Shown here: positions 56,028 to 64,000 of the stretch, one piece after another
Position numbering within the stretch: the stretch's first letter is position 1
Layout: each line of letters opens with the position of its first letter
Assembly: GCF_028435365.1 (NCBI RefSeq)
Contig: NZ_JAGTJJ010000009.1
Span: 124,001 to 188,000 of the forward strand
Direction: 5' to 3'
Source of the DNA: Polyangium jinanense
Lineage (GTDB): Bacteria; Myxococcota; Polyangia; Polyangiales; Polyangiaceae
DNA length: 64,000 nucleotides
Translations under genes and position numbers: made by a program
The notes under the pieces: generated by a model
What the model was told of the DNA's origin: nothing
What the model saw: only the letters and a program-made list of their open reading frames with translations
The model's database searches: none

Positions 56028-56384
56028 ATGCTCACCTCGAACGTACTTGCGAAGATCGAAACCCCGCAGCTCCGCGAGGGGCTCCCGGAGTTCCGGGTCG
56101 GCGACACCGTCCGGGTCCACTACCGCATCGTCGAGGGCGAGAAGGAGCGTATCCAGGTCTTCCAGGGCGTCGTTCTGAAGCAGCGTCGGGCCGGTGCGCG
56201 CAGCACCTTCACGGTCCGCAAGGTGAGCTTCAACGTGGGCGTGGAGCGTATTTTCCCGACGCACAGCCCCCGCATCGACAAGATCGAGGTGGTCTCGCGC
56301 GGCGTCGTTCGTCGCTCGCGCCTGTTCTACCTCCGCTCGCTGGCCGGCAAGGCCGCCCGCGTGCGCGACGCCAAGGACGGCTGA
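56028..56384 (+). CDS. rplS: 50S ribosomal protein L19
   Basis: 118 residues with the conserved L19 pattern: [60 protein letters not shown] and [19 protein letters not shown] structural protein of the large subunit. In many bacteria it lies in rpsP-rimM-trmD-rplS; here none of these is next to it. It has its own promoter, and hairpins follow. Confidence 0.98.
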   Translation: MLTSNVLAKIETPQLREGLPEFRVGDTVRVHYRIVEGEKERIQVFQGVVLKQRRAGARSTFTVRKVSFNVGVERIFPTHSPRIDKIEVVSRGVVRRSRLFYLRSLAGKAARVRDAKDG

Positions 56385-56390
56385 GCCGGA

Positions 56391-56409
56391 AGGCCCCACC
56401 TCGGGGCCT
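56391..56409 (+). terminator. Hairpin directly after rplS
   Basis: AGGCCCC (56391-56397), loop ACCTC, GGGGCCT (56403-56409), a perfect 7-bp GC-rich stem 6 bp after the rplS stop. No T-run follows; the stronger structure at 56443 is probably the main terminator. Confidence 0.45.
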
Positions 56410-56442
56410 CCCGTCTCCGCTCTCTCCCGCTCTCTCATCACG

Positions 56443-56482
56443 AAGGGTGTCCCAGGGCCAATCCGGCCCAGGACACCCTTTC
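56443..56482 (+). terminator. Likely rplS intrinsic terminator
   Basis: Perfect 10-bp stem AAGGGTGTCC (56443-56452) with GGACACCCTT (56471-56480), plus an inner GGGCC/GGCCC pair, followed by a short T-containing tail (TCGTATTT). Located 59 bp after the rplS stop. Confidence 0.65.
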
Positions 56483-56744
56483 GTATTTCAACCGCTCACA
56501 GCCCCGGCTGCGCGTCTCGCCGCGCCGGGCGCCGCTTCCTTTTGCGCATCGACGGCGGCCTTCGTCGCGCCGGGGATCCTTCACGCGGCCCCTGGGATGT
56601 GCTGCGCTGCGTCGTGCTTCGACGTGCCTCGTCCACCCCCCGCCGAGGGAAAGAGTACTTCTTCTTGATCCTCGGTCCGGCCCCCACGGTATGCTGCCGC
56701 CGAGGCGGACGAGGTCTTTGGTCCGTCAACACGAGAAGGACACT

Positions 56745-58025
56745 ATGAACTGCCCGCGTTGCGGCGCGTCTGCCACACCCGCCGACAAGTTCTGCGCGAT
56801 CTGTGCCTCTCCGCTCGGGCCCTCGGCGCCCGGCGCCTTTGGTCCTCCTCCGCCCCCTCCTGCATTCGGGCAAGCGCCGGGCTTCGGGCCTCCGCCGGCC
56901 CCGCCGCCGGGCTTCGGGCCGCCTCCCGAGCAGCCGGGCTTCGGACCGCCCCCGCCGGCTCCCCCCGGCTTCGGCGGCTTCGGCCCGCCCCCCGCGCCCA
57001 CGGCGAGCCCTAGCGCGTTCGGGCCTCCGCCGCCCCCCGCGTTCGGCGCGCCGCCTGCTGCGCCCGGTGGCTTCGGTCCGCCTCCGCCGCCCCCCGCGTT
57101 CGGGCCTCCGCCGGCGGGTCCTTCCGGCTTTGGTCCGCCGCCCGCGCCGCCTGGATTCGGACCGCCGCCTGAGTCGCCGGCCGGGTTTGGCCCGCCGCCC
57201 GCGCCGCCTGGATTCGGCCCGCCGCCCGAGTCGCCGGCCGGGTTTGGCCCGCCGCCCGCGCCGCCTGGATTCGGCCCGCTGCCCGAGTCGCCGGCCGGGT
57301 TTGGCCCGCCGCCCGCGCCGCCTGGATTCGGTCCCCCGCCGGCGCCCCCGGGCTTTGGTCCGCCTCCCGAGCCGCCGCCGGCGCTCCCGGGTTTTGGCCC
57401 GCCCCCGGCCCCGGTCGGCTTCGGTCCGCCGCCCGCGCCGCCTGGATATGGGCCGCCGCCTGCACCGGCCAGCTTTGGTCCGCCGCCCGCGCCGCCCGGC
57501 TACGGGCCGCCGCCGGACCCCGCGCCCGGTGGTTATCCGCCGCCTCCGGGACCTCGGGCGTTCGCCCCGCCGCCGATGGCGGACAAACCCGAGGAGCTTC
57601 CCCGACCGCCGGGGCGCGGGAACTCCGCGACGGGGGTCCCGCAAAATCCTCCGCCGATGCCCGGTCGGCAAGTAAGCGCGCCGAGCCTGGAGGTGCGCCG
57701 CGCGCTCGCAGGCTTCCTGGTGAGCTACCAGGAGGATCCGCTCGGCAAGTTCTGGCCGCTCTGGCAAGGCAAGAACTCGGTCGGCCGCGCGGACACGGGT
57801 CAGAAGGTTGACGTGGAGATCGCGCACGGCACGACGTCCACGCATCACGCGACGATCGACTGCGAAGGTGGGAGGTTCATCCTGAGTGATCTCGGCTCGA
57901 CGAACGGCACCTTCCACAACGAGGAAGCCATCGGCTTCAAGGGCAGGCGCGAACTGCGTGACGGCGACAAGATCCGCTTCGGCGGCTTCAGCGTCATCAC
58001 CATCATCGTGACCGCTCGGACCTAG
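56745..58025 (+). CDS. Zinc-ribbon and FHA-domain protein with proline-rich repeats
   Basis: 426 residues. An N-terminal zinc ribbon (CPRC ... CAIC, Cys3, Cys6, Cys17, Cys20), then about 270 residues of Gly-Phe-Gly-Pro-Pro-Pro repeats with three tandem 57-bp copies (57153-57323), and a C-terminal FHA domain (from ~residue 340: SVGRADTGQKVDVEI, HHATIDCEGGRF, LGSTNGTFHNEEA). FHA domains bind phosphothreonine. The proline-rich arm probably spaces the FHA from the ribbon. It starts the FHA/PP2C cluster. Confidence 0.9.
   Translation: MNCPRCGASATPADKFCAICASPLGPSAPGAFGPPPPPPAFGQAPGFGPPPAPPPGFGPPPEQPGFGPPPPAPPGFGGFGPPPAPTASPSAFGPPPPPAFGAPPAAPGGFGPPPPPPAFGPPPAGPSGFGPPPAPPGFGPPPESPAGFGPPPAPPGFGPPPESPAGFGPPPAPPGFGPLPESPAGFGPPPAPPGFGPPPAPPGFGPPPEPPPALPGFGPPPAPVGFGPPPAPPGYGPPPAPASFGPPPAPPGYGPPPDPAPGGYPPPPGPRAFAPPPMADKPEELPRPPGRGNSATGVPQNPPPMPGRQVSAPSLEVRRALAGFLVSYQEDPLGKFWPLWQGKNSVGRADTGQKVDVEIAHGTTSTHHATIDCEGGRFILSDLGSTNGTFHNEEAIGFKGRRELRDGDKIRFGGFSVITIIVTART
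57153..57323 (+). repeat. Three tandem 57-bp coding repeats
   Basis: Copies at 57153-57209, 57210-57266 and 57267-57323, each encoding GFGPPPESPAGFGPPPAPP with small changes (for example Pro to Leu in the third). They lie inside the FHA gene at 56745. Number of copies may vary between strains. Confidence 0.85.
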
Positions 58026-58281
58026 GGGTCGCGCGGAGAAGCCCCGTGCGGAACGCCCTTTTCACCCTACCCAGCTCCTCGACGAGATGACGCCCCCGCG
58101 TGCTCGCGTCGCCCGAGGCAGCCGTCCCCCGCGCTCTCCGCGCAGGGTGGACGCGCTTCGCTGCCTCGACGCACGAGAGTACGCGGCGGCCACGCTCGCG
58201 GACCGTACGCGTGCGCGGAGGTGTCTGTCACCCCGCGCCTGCGCCGGCTCGCCGAGGACCCCCAATGTTGGAGGCTCAAGC

Positions 58282-60474
58282 ATGAACCCGTTGCCCCACG
58301 GAGCCGCCCGCGCAGTCGCTCGATCTGCGCGAAACAAGGCTCCCCTGTTCGCGCTCCCCGCGCTCGCGGCGCTCGCAGCGATCCTCTTCGCCGCCGCGCC
58401 CTCCTACGCCGCTCCGGAGGCGAGGATCCTCCGCATCGATCCGCGCACGAGCACGGTCGACGGCTCGCCCGTGCTCACGACCGTGATCGACCTCGTCCAG
58501 AACAAGCGTTTGTCGGACGCGACGCGGCCCTGCGCGGCGCTGAACGGCGACGCGTTCAACGACTGCGTGTCGAACGCGATCGAGCAGCCGAACGCGCTCT
58601 ACTCGTCGTTCGACTTCCCCGAGAAGAACGCAGTGCTCAGCGTCGTCGTCGACGGCTCCGACACCGCGGCGCGGTTCGAGTCGAAGGCGCGCTGGGGCGA
58701 GAGCACGAGCCAGCCCGGCGTGGGCACCGCGTGGCTCATCCTCATCGACGCCGCGTCCTCGATGGGCACGCGCTTCGACGAGGCGAAGTCCGTCGCGACC
58801 GCGTTCGTCAACGCGATGGGCCCGAACGACATCGTCGACGTGATGTTCTTCAACGACAAGAGCGTCGTCGAAGACTCGAAGTGGGTGAACAACAAGCAGA
58901 CGGCGCTCCAGACGATCGCGAGCGTCAAGAACACGTTCCCCACGCAGGGCCGCACGCGCCCGCTCTTCAACATCATCAAGACCGCGGCCACCGACGGCTT
59001 CCGGGAGCTCGGCAACGTCGGCACGAACGTCGTCGTGCCCATGCACCAGGCGATGGTGGTGCTCTCGAACGGCGCGGCCGGCGCCGATCCGAGCTCGACG
59101 GCGGCGGCCTCGAACCTGCTCAAGGACTACCTCACGAAGGGCCGCTTCCCGGAGAACAACGAGGTCCTCCCGAAGACGCCCGTGCCGGTCATCTCGATCT
59201 GGTTCCCGAGCAAGCTCGTCGAGGAGTTCACCGCGAACTCGCGCGAGTTCATGGAAGGTCTCGCGAACACCGAGATCGGCGGCTTCTACAGCATCGTGCG
59301 CGACAAGCAGGAAGCGCGCGCGGTGAACATCGTCAACGCCGTCCGCTCGCGCTTCAACAAGATGCACATCGTCAAGTGGCGCGTCTCGTGTGTCGCGCTG
59401 AGCTTGACGCAGACCATCCGCCTCGCGTTCCTCAACACCGATCCGCTGATCGCCGGCGACGCGACGTTCCAGAACGTGCCCGTCGGCATCGATCCCTCGC
59501 AGTGGCCGCTCGACATCGATCGTGAGGCCACCGAGCGCGCCGCGGCGAAGGATCCCGTGTATCCGGGCGGGACCGTGAAGGTCTTCGGCAACTTCTGCTG
59601 GGGCGGCAACACGCAGCGGGCCGAGCTCTACATGGTTCCCAAGAACCAGCCCGCGCCCGCCTCGCTCCAGGGCGGCAGCATCGAGGACGCGAAGAAGGCT
59701 CAGCGCACGCTCATCGAGCAAGGCATGCGCGGCAAGGCCACGACGGCCGGCGAGAGCATGGTCGAGTTCGAACTGCCGAACACCGACAAGTTCCTCGCGG
59801 GCAAGGGCGAGCAGATGACCGCGCGCCTCATCGTCTACGACAACCAGGCCAAGCGCACGAGCGCCATCACCGCCGACAAGATCATCACGGTGAAGGCGAA
59901 AGAAGCGCCGCTGCCCTACCTGCTCATCGGCGGCATCACCTTCGGCGGCGTGGTCCTCGTCCTGCTCGTCGTCTCGATCTTCCGCAGCGGCGGCAACAAG
60001 CGACGCACCGGCGCCGCGCCCGCGACGGCCCCGCGCCCCGCGGGTGGCCCGCCCGGCCCGATGGGCGGCGGTTACGCGCCCGCTGTGCCCATGGGCGGCG
60101 GCGTGCCCGGCATGGGCGGCCCCGACTTCGGCGGCGGTTACGGTCCTCCTCCGATGGGCGGCAGCCCCGTCGGTGGATCCGCGAACCGCGCGGTGCTCTC
60201 CGGCTCGCTCGGCATCTTCACGTTCAACCAGGGCACGGAGATGCGCGTCGGCCGCGACGCCGCGACGTGTCAGATCGTGGTGAACGAGCCGCGCGTCTCC
60301 GGCAGCCACGCCGTCATCAAGTTCGAGAACGGCCAGCTCTTCGTGCGTGACGAGAACTCGAACAACGGCACGAGCATCAACGGCAACCGCATCCCGCCGC
60401 TCGTGTGGACGCCTGTCCCGCCCGGCTCGATGCTTCGCTTCGGCCCCATCGAGTTCAACGTCCGTTTCGAGTAG
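58282..60474 (+). CDS. Von Willebrand A domain protein with transmembrane helix and FHA domain
   Basis: 730 residues. Signal-like N-terminus (ALPALAALAAILFAAAPSYA), then a vWA domain from about residue 150; its MIDAS-like start reads DAASSM, with Ala in place of the first Ser of DxSxS. Then a helix at about 540 (YLLIGGITFGGVVLVLLVV), a Gly/Pro-rich linker and an FHA domain (from ~655: RVGRDAATCQIVVNEPRVSG, NSNNGTSINGNRIPP). The FHA part is thus cytoplasmic and the vWA part outside. GGAGG precedes the ATG. It likely links outside state to phospho-signalling (inference). Confidence 0.9.
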   Translation: MNPLPHGAARAVARSARNKAPLFALPALAALAAILFAAAPSYAAPEARILRIDPRTSTVDGSPVLTTVIDLVQNKRLSDATRPCAALNGDAFNDCVSNAIEQPNALYSSFDFPEKNAVLSVVVDGSDTAARFESKARWGESTSQPGVGTAWLILIDAASSMGTRFDEAKSVATAFVNAMGPNDIVDVMFFNDKSVVEDSKWVNNKQTALQTIASVKNTFPTQGRTRPLFNIIKTAATDGFRELGNVGTNVVVPMHQAMVVLSNGAAGADPSSTAAASNLLKDYLTKGRFPENNEVLPKTPVPVISIWFPSKLVEEFTANSREFMEGLANTEIGGFYSIVRDKQEARAVNIVNAVRSRFNKMHIVKWRVSCVALSLTQTIRLAFLNTDPLIAGDATFQNVPVGIDPSQWPLDIDREATERAAAKDPVYPGGTVKVFGNFCWGGNTQRAELYMVPKNQPAPASLQGGSIEDAKKAQRTLIEQGMRGKATTAGESMVEFELPNTDKFLAGKGEQMTARLIVYDNQAKRTSAITADKIITVKAKEAPLPYLLIGGITFGGVVLVLLVVSIFRSGGNKRRTGAAPATAPRPAGGPPGPMGGGYAPAVPMGGGVPGMGGPDFGGGYGPPPMGGSPVGGSANRAVLSGSLGIFTFNQGTEMRVGRDAATCQIVVNEPRVSGSHAVIKFENGQLFVRDENSNNGTSINGNRIPPLVWTPVPPGSMLRFGPIEFNVRFE

Positions 60475-60525
60475 TCTACGCTCGAACGATCGTCATCCCG
60501 GCCCTCACCCCCCGGCCCTTCCGCG

Positions 60526-61899
60526 ATGAGCCAACCTCAGGCCCTCGGCACCCGCGTCCGGATCGAGTTCGCCCAGGCCAGCGATCCTGGCCGCGATCCG
60601 AACAAGCAGGTCAACGAGGACTCGTGCGGATACGCCGAGACGCGCTTCGGCCATCTCGTCGTCCTCTGCGACGGCATGGGCGGGCACTACGGGGGCCGGG
60701 AGGCGAGCCGCACCGCGATCGCCACGATCTTCGAGGTCATCGACCAGGCCCCGGCCGGCGCAACCGCCGCGACGGCGCTCAAGGCCGCGATCGAGGAGGC
60801 CGGGCGTCGCGTCTACCAGCTCGGCGGGCCGCCCGAAAACCGCGGGCGGCCCGGCTCGACGGTCGTGGCCATGCTGATCGGTGATCGCGGGCTCGACGTC
60901 GCGCACGTCGGCGACAGCCGCGCCTACTGCATCCGCGCGGGCCAGATCTACCCGCTCACGCGCGACCACTCGATGGTGCAGGGCATGATCGACGCCGGCA
61001 TGCTCACCGAGGCCGAGGCCATCGGGCATCCCGACGCGAACAAGATCACGCGCGCGCTCGGCATGCGCCCCGAGGTCGAGGTCGAGGTTCGGCCCGAGCC
61101 GATGGAGATGTTCCCGGGCGACATCTTCCTCCAGTCGAGTGATGGCCTCACCGACCTCGTGCTCGGCGTCGACATCCTCGGCTCCGTGCGCCAGGCCCTC
61201 GCATCGGGCGCGCTCCCGCACGCTTGCAACCAGCTCGTCAACCTCGCGAACGATCGCGGCGGCCACGACAACATCACCGTGCAGATGGTGCGCATCGTGG
61301 AGCTCGCGCCGCGCGCGTCGCACACGATCCCGCAAGCGCCCGCGCCCGCGATCGCGTCGGATCCCGCGGGCCCGCGGCCTGCGCCTCCACAGGAGACGCG
61401 ACCGATGACGGCGGTCGACACGGCGGCCGCCGCCGCGGGGACGAAGCTCGCCCTGCCCCCGCCCGTGCCGGTCCCCACGTTGCTCTCGCCGAACACGTCC
61501 TCCGCGGCCCCGACGGCGCCCGAGCAGGGCGGCTTGCCCTTGCCGCCGCCTTCGCCTTCGTCGCCGGGCTTCGCGCCGGTGCAGCCGACGGCCATCGATC
61601 GCCCCGTTGCGCCCTCGCCCACGATGCCCGAGCAGCCGCGCCTCGCGCCGTATGCGGCCCAGCTCCCCTTGCCGCCGCCCTCGGCGCGTTATGCGCCTGC
61701 GCAGGCCACCCAGGTCACGGGCCAGGGTCCTTCTCCCACGCATCCTCCGGACGTCCCGAAAGCCGTCCCCTCCGCGCCCTTGTCCGCGCCGGCTGGGGCG
61801 CGTCCTTCCCAGGCGGGCATCGTGTACGTGATCATCGGCATGTCGGCCGTGATCGCCGTGCTCTTGCTCCTGCTCATCTGGGCTCTTTTCCTGCGCTAG
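60526..61899 (+). CDS. PP2C-type Ser/Thr protein phosphatase with C-terminal membrane helix
   Basis: 457 residues. PP2C metal-binding motifs: VVLCDGMGGHYGGREAS (Asp about 47), DVAHVGDSRAYCIRAG, FLQSSDGLTDLVLG and NDRGGHDNITVQMV. Then a ~150-residue proline-rich region and a final helix (VYVIIGMSAVIAVLLLLLIW), which anchors it to the inner membrane. It would remove phosphates read by the FHA domains encoded around it. Its stop codon lies in the first of five hairpins. Confidence 0.94.
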   Translation: MSQPQALGTRVRIEFAQASDPGRDPNKQVNEDSCGYAETRFGHLVVLCDGMGGHYGGREASRTAIATIFEVIDQAPAGATAATALKAAIEEAGRRVYQLGGPPENRGRPGSTVVAMLIGDRGLDVAHVGDSRAYCIRAGQIYPLTRDHSMVQGMIDAGMLTEAEAIGHPDANKITRALGMRPEVEVEVRPEPMEMFPGDIFLQSSDGLTDLVLGVDILGSVRQALASGALPHACNQLVNLANDRGGHDNITVQMVRIVELAPRASHTIPQAPAPAIASDPAGPRPAPPQETRPMTAVDTAAAAAGTKLALPPPVPVPTLLSPNTSSAAPTAPEQGGLPLPPPSPSSPGFAPVQPTAIDRPVAPSPTMPEQPRLAPYAAQLPLPPPSARYAPAQATQVTGQGPSPTHPPDVPKAVPSAPLSAPAGARPSQAGIVYVIIGMSAVIAVLLLLLIWALFLR

Positions 61900-62032
61900 A
61901 GCACCGACCTGTTCGGTGCTCTGGAGAGATCGCTTTGCGATCTCTCTCGGGGGGTGAATTGGCCGGGCTCTGCCTGGCCAAGAGGGGGACGCGAGGCGTC
62001 CCCCTCGGGACCAACTCCGCTGGCGAACGCCA
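61898..62032 (+). repeat. Five consecutive hairpins in the PP2C/FHA-ABC gap
   Basis: Stems: (1) AGAGCACCGA/TCGGTGCTCT, 61898-61922; (2) GAGAGATCGC/GCGATCTCTC, 61924-61946; (3) GGCCGGG/CCTGGCC with one G-U pair, 61961-61979; (4) GAGGGGGACGC/GCGTCCCCCTC, 61982-62006; (5) TGGCG/CGCCA, 62021-62032. Stems 1, 2 and 4 are perfect 10- to 11-bp pairs. Together they cover nearly the whole 220-bp gap. Function may be transcription termination, mRNA processing or a mobile repeat family; copies elsewhere could not be checked. Confidence 0.85.
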
Positions 62033-62119
62033 CCCCGGCGCGCCTATCCTGCTCGCGTCACGCGAGGCGCGGCCGTCCCCGTTGCTCTCCGCGGACGTTC
62101 GTGGTGAAAGGTAGCCCGC

Positions 62120-64000
62120 ATGGTCCCCGGCTTCGGCAAGCAGACCCTCACGATCGGCAGCGCTCCCACGTGCGACGTCGTCATCGCGGATCCCAGCGTC
62201 GCGCCCGAACACGCGCGCCTCGTCCATCAGGGCGGCGGCAGGCTCGTGTTCATCGGCGGCGGCGCGGCGCCCTCGTTCGCGAACAACCGTCAGCTCGCCC
62301 CGGGTGAAGAAGTCCCCTTCGACTTCCGCACCCAGTTCGTCGTGGGCCGCGCGCCCGTCCCGCTCAGCCACCCCGCCATCATCCTCTCGATCATGGCCAC
62401 GGGCAGCGCACCTGCGCCTGCGGGGCAGCTCGTGATCGGCCGCGATCCGGCGCGCGCATCGCTCGTCATTCAACACCCGAGCGTCTCGAGCCAGCACGCC
62501 ACCGTGATGCTCGATCGCATGCTCGTCGTCGACAACGGCTCGACGAGCGGCACGTACGTCGGCACCACGAAGATCCAGGCTTCACAGCCCGCGCCGATCG
62601 ATCCGAACGGCGTCGTCGCGTTTGGCCCTGTGCCCGTCCCGATCGAGCTCCTCGCGCGCCTCGCGCAAGCCGCGCGTGGCGGCGCGCCCGTCGTGAGCGG
62701 CGCGTATGCGCAGCAGCCCGCGGCGCCCATGCCGCAGACGAATGTCTCGATGCCGCAGCAGGGCTACCCGCCCGCGCAGCAGCAGGGGTATCCCTCCATG
62801 CAGCAGCAGCCGCAGGGGTATCCGCCCGTCTCGGGCGCGGCGCCGGCGGCGGGTGCGCCGGGCAAGAAGAACAAGACCGTCCTCGGCCAGCTCGACTTCG
62901 CGGGCCCGAGTGGCGGCGGACAGAAGAGCATCGGCCGCACGCCCGACAACGACATCGTCATTCAGCACCCGCAGGTCTCGAGCCGCCATGCGCTCGTGCA
63001 CCAGATGAACGGGCAGCTCTTCGTCGAGGATCGCGGCAGCGCGAACGGCACCTACGTCCGCGGCCAGCGCATCCCGCCGGGCCAGAAGATCGGCATCCAG
63101 AGCGGCGAGAAGTTCTTCATCGGCCCGATGCCGCTCCAAATCGAGCTCGGCTCCTCGGGCGCGGTCCAGGTCGTCCAGGAGGAGTACTCGGCCGATCGCT
63201 GGGCGGGCAAACCGCTCTACGAGATCGAAGCGTGGAGCCTCGTCCTCGAGGTCCCCGATCGTGACAACCCGAGTGAGATGAAGCGCCTGCTCGACGACGT
63301 CTCGTTCAAGGCGCTGCCGGGCGACATGATCGCGCTCATGGGCCCTTCGGGCGCGGGCAAGACGACGCTCTTGCTCACGTTGAACGGCTACCTCCCGCCC
63401 ACGAGCGGCGTCGTCCGCATCAACGGCGAGGACCTCTACAACATCTACGACAACCTTCGCGGCTCGATCGGCTACGTCCCGCAGGACGACCTCGTGCATC
63501 CCGAGCTCACGGTCTTCGAGGCCGTGAAGTACAGCGCGAAGTTCCGCCTCCCGCCCGACTACTCCGAGGAGGAGATCGACGCGCGTGTCGAGCAGACGAT
63601 CAAGGACCTCGGCCTCGAGGGCGTGAAGAACCTCCAGATCGGCAAGCCCGAGAAGAAGATCCTCTCGGGTGGTCAGCGGAAGCGCGTCAACATCGCGCTC
63701 GAGCTCGTCACCGACCCCGTCATCCTCTTCCTCGACGAGCCCACCTCCGGCCTCGCCGCCGACGACACGACCGCGCTGATCACGCTCTTGCACGACCTCA
63801 CGAAGGCCACGGGCAAGACGATCATCATGACGATCCATCAGCCGGCGAAGGACGAGTACGAGAAGTTCTCGCACGCGCTGATCATGGGCTACGGCGGCGT
63901 GCCGATGTTCTTCGGCTCGACGCAGGGCGAGTCGTACCGGTTCTTCGGCTCGTGGAAGGAGCGGCAGGGCCAGCGCAACGACATCGACAACCCCCGCGAC
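62120..64000 (+). CDS. ABC transporter ATP-binding protein with three FHA domains (3' end missing)
   Basis: 627 residues shown, open at the window edge. Three FHA domains: about residues 1-75 (GSAPTCDVVIADPS), 100-165 (VIGRDPARASLVIQHPSVSS, NGSTSGTYVG) and 265-330 (SIGRTPDNDIVIQHPQVSS, SANGTYVRG), with a Gln/Pro-rich linker between the second and third. The ABC domain follows: Walker A GPSGAGKTT (about 410), signature LSGGQRKRVNIALEL (about 514), Walker B VILFLDEPTSGLA and MTIHQPAKDEYEKF. It is of the ABCG/FHA-ABC half-transporter kind, so the permease part should follow past 64000. Phosphothreonine binding may control transport (inference). Confidence 0.95.
   Translation, partial: MVPGFGKQTLTIGSAPTCDVVIADPSVAPEHARLVHQGGGRLVFIGGGAAPSFANNRQLAPGEEVPFDFRTQFVVGRAPVPLSHPAIILSIMATGSAPAPAGQLVIGRDPARASLVIQHPSVSSQHATVMLDRMLVVDNGSTSGTYVGTTKIQASQPAPIDPNGVVAFGPVPVPIELLARLAQAARGGAPVVSGAYAQQPAAPMPQTNVSMPQQGYPPAQQQGYPSMQQQPQGYPPVSGAAPAAGAPGKKNKTVLGQLDFAGPSGGGQKSIGRTPDNDIVIQHPQVSSRHALVHQMNGQLFVEDRGSANGTYVRGQRIPPGQKIGIQSGEKFFIGPMPLQIELGSSGAVQVVQEEYSADRWAGKPLYEIEAWSLVLEVPDRDNPSEMKRLLDDVSFKALPGDMIALMGPSGAGKTTLLLTLNGYLPPTSGVVRINGEDLYNIYDNLRGSIGYVPQDDLVHPELTVFEAVKYSAKFRLPPDYSEEEIDARVEQTIKDLGLEGVKNLQIGKPEKKILSGGQRKRVNIALELVTDPVILFLDEPTSGLAADDTTALITLLHDLTKATGKTIIMTIHQPAKDEYEKFSHALIMGYGGVPMFFGSTQGESYRFFGSWKERQGQRNDIDNPRD

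Larger units (their letters stand above)
56385..56744. other. Intergenic region between rplS and the FHA gene
   Basis: 360 bp. The first 100 bp hold the two hairpins described separately. The rest (about 56500-56744) is GC-rich with no clear ORF; a TTGATC ... TATGCT pair around 56665-56695 is a weak promoter possibility with 19-bp spacing. The Shine-Dalgarno AAGGA lies before the ATG at 56745. Confidence 0.55.

Overview
The window is very GC-rich DNA, densely packed with genes, most likely from a myxobacterium of the Polyangiales (Sorangium/Polyangium type). The evidence is two proteins with a MYXO-CTERM surface-sorting tail, many lipoproteins with Gly-Ser-Gly-Gly-Ala type linkers, a small lipoprotein with the 'VLGIE' sequence after its lipobox, an RsbR-like protein, and a cluster of FHA and PP2C signalling genes. 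Order and family are inferred; no rRNA or tRNA gene was seen.

Layout. 1-6110: end of a lipid/polyketide gene set, with two tandem pairs of ketosynthase plus inactive ketosynthase-like partner, then a ketoreductase and a nitroreductase. 6117-9841: two head-to-head REC-PAS signalling genes, one truncated and one a full hybrid histidine kinase, plus a small unknown gene. 9859-13136: six tightly linked minus-strand genes with two V4R-like proteins and an RsbR-like PAS-STAS protein. 13244-18174: mixed enzymes (M20 peptidase, acetyltransferase, two aldo/keto reductases, CutA) and an elongated acyl carrier protein. 18188-22776: a five-gene minus-strand operon joined by short stop/start overlaps (radical SAM enzyme, two SDRs, two membrane proteins), preceded by a 21-bp tandem repeat array. 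23168-26393: ABC exporter-type ATPase and permease, a MYXO-CTERM protein and a lipoprotein. 26623-33805: glycosyltransferase, a surface-anchored five-haem cytochrome, LemA/TPM pair, metallophosphoesterase and lipoprotein. 33809-42716: FGE-like protein, acyl-CoA ligase, MBL hydrolase and two beta-propeller-type lipoproteins. 42924-47081: FAAL, cyclopropane-synthase-like methyltransferase, ACP and ketosynthase operon. 47135-52041: DUF255 protein and envelope proteins (PEGA, OmpA). 52347-56384: core block rpmH-rnpA-yidD-yidC-khpB followed by rplS. 56745-64000: FHA/von Willebrand A/PP2C/FHA-ABC signalling cluster, with the last gene cut by the window end.

How the genes work together. Three separate blocks (1-5448, 17770-22776, 42924-47081) carry dissociated fatty-acid/polyketide style enzymes with their own ACPs or ketosynthases, which suggests specialised lipid or polyene products. 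The 56745-64000 block looks like one phospho-signalling unit: FHA readers, a PP2C phosphatase and an FHA-gated ABC transporter. Several envelope proteins are predicted to be surface-exposed, including a multihaem cytochrome.

Assignments come from reading motifs in the translated sequence; no database search was run.
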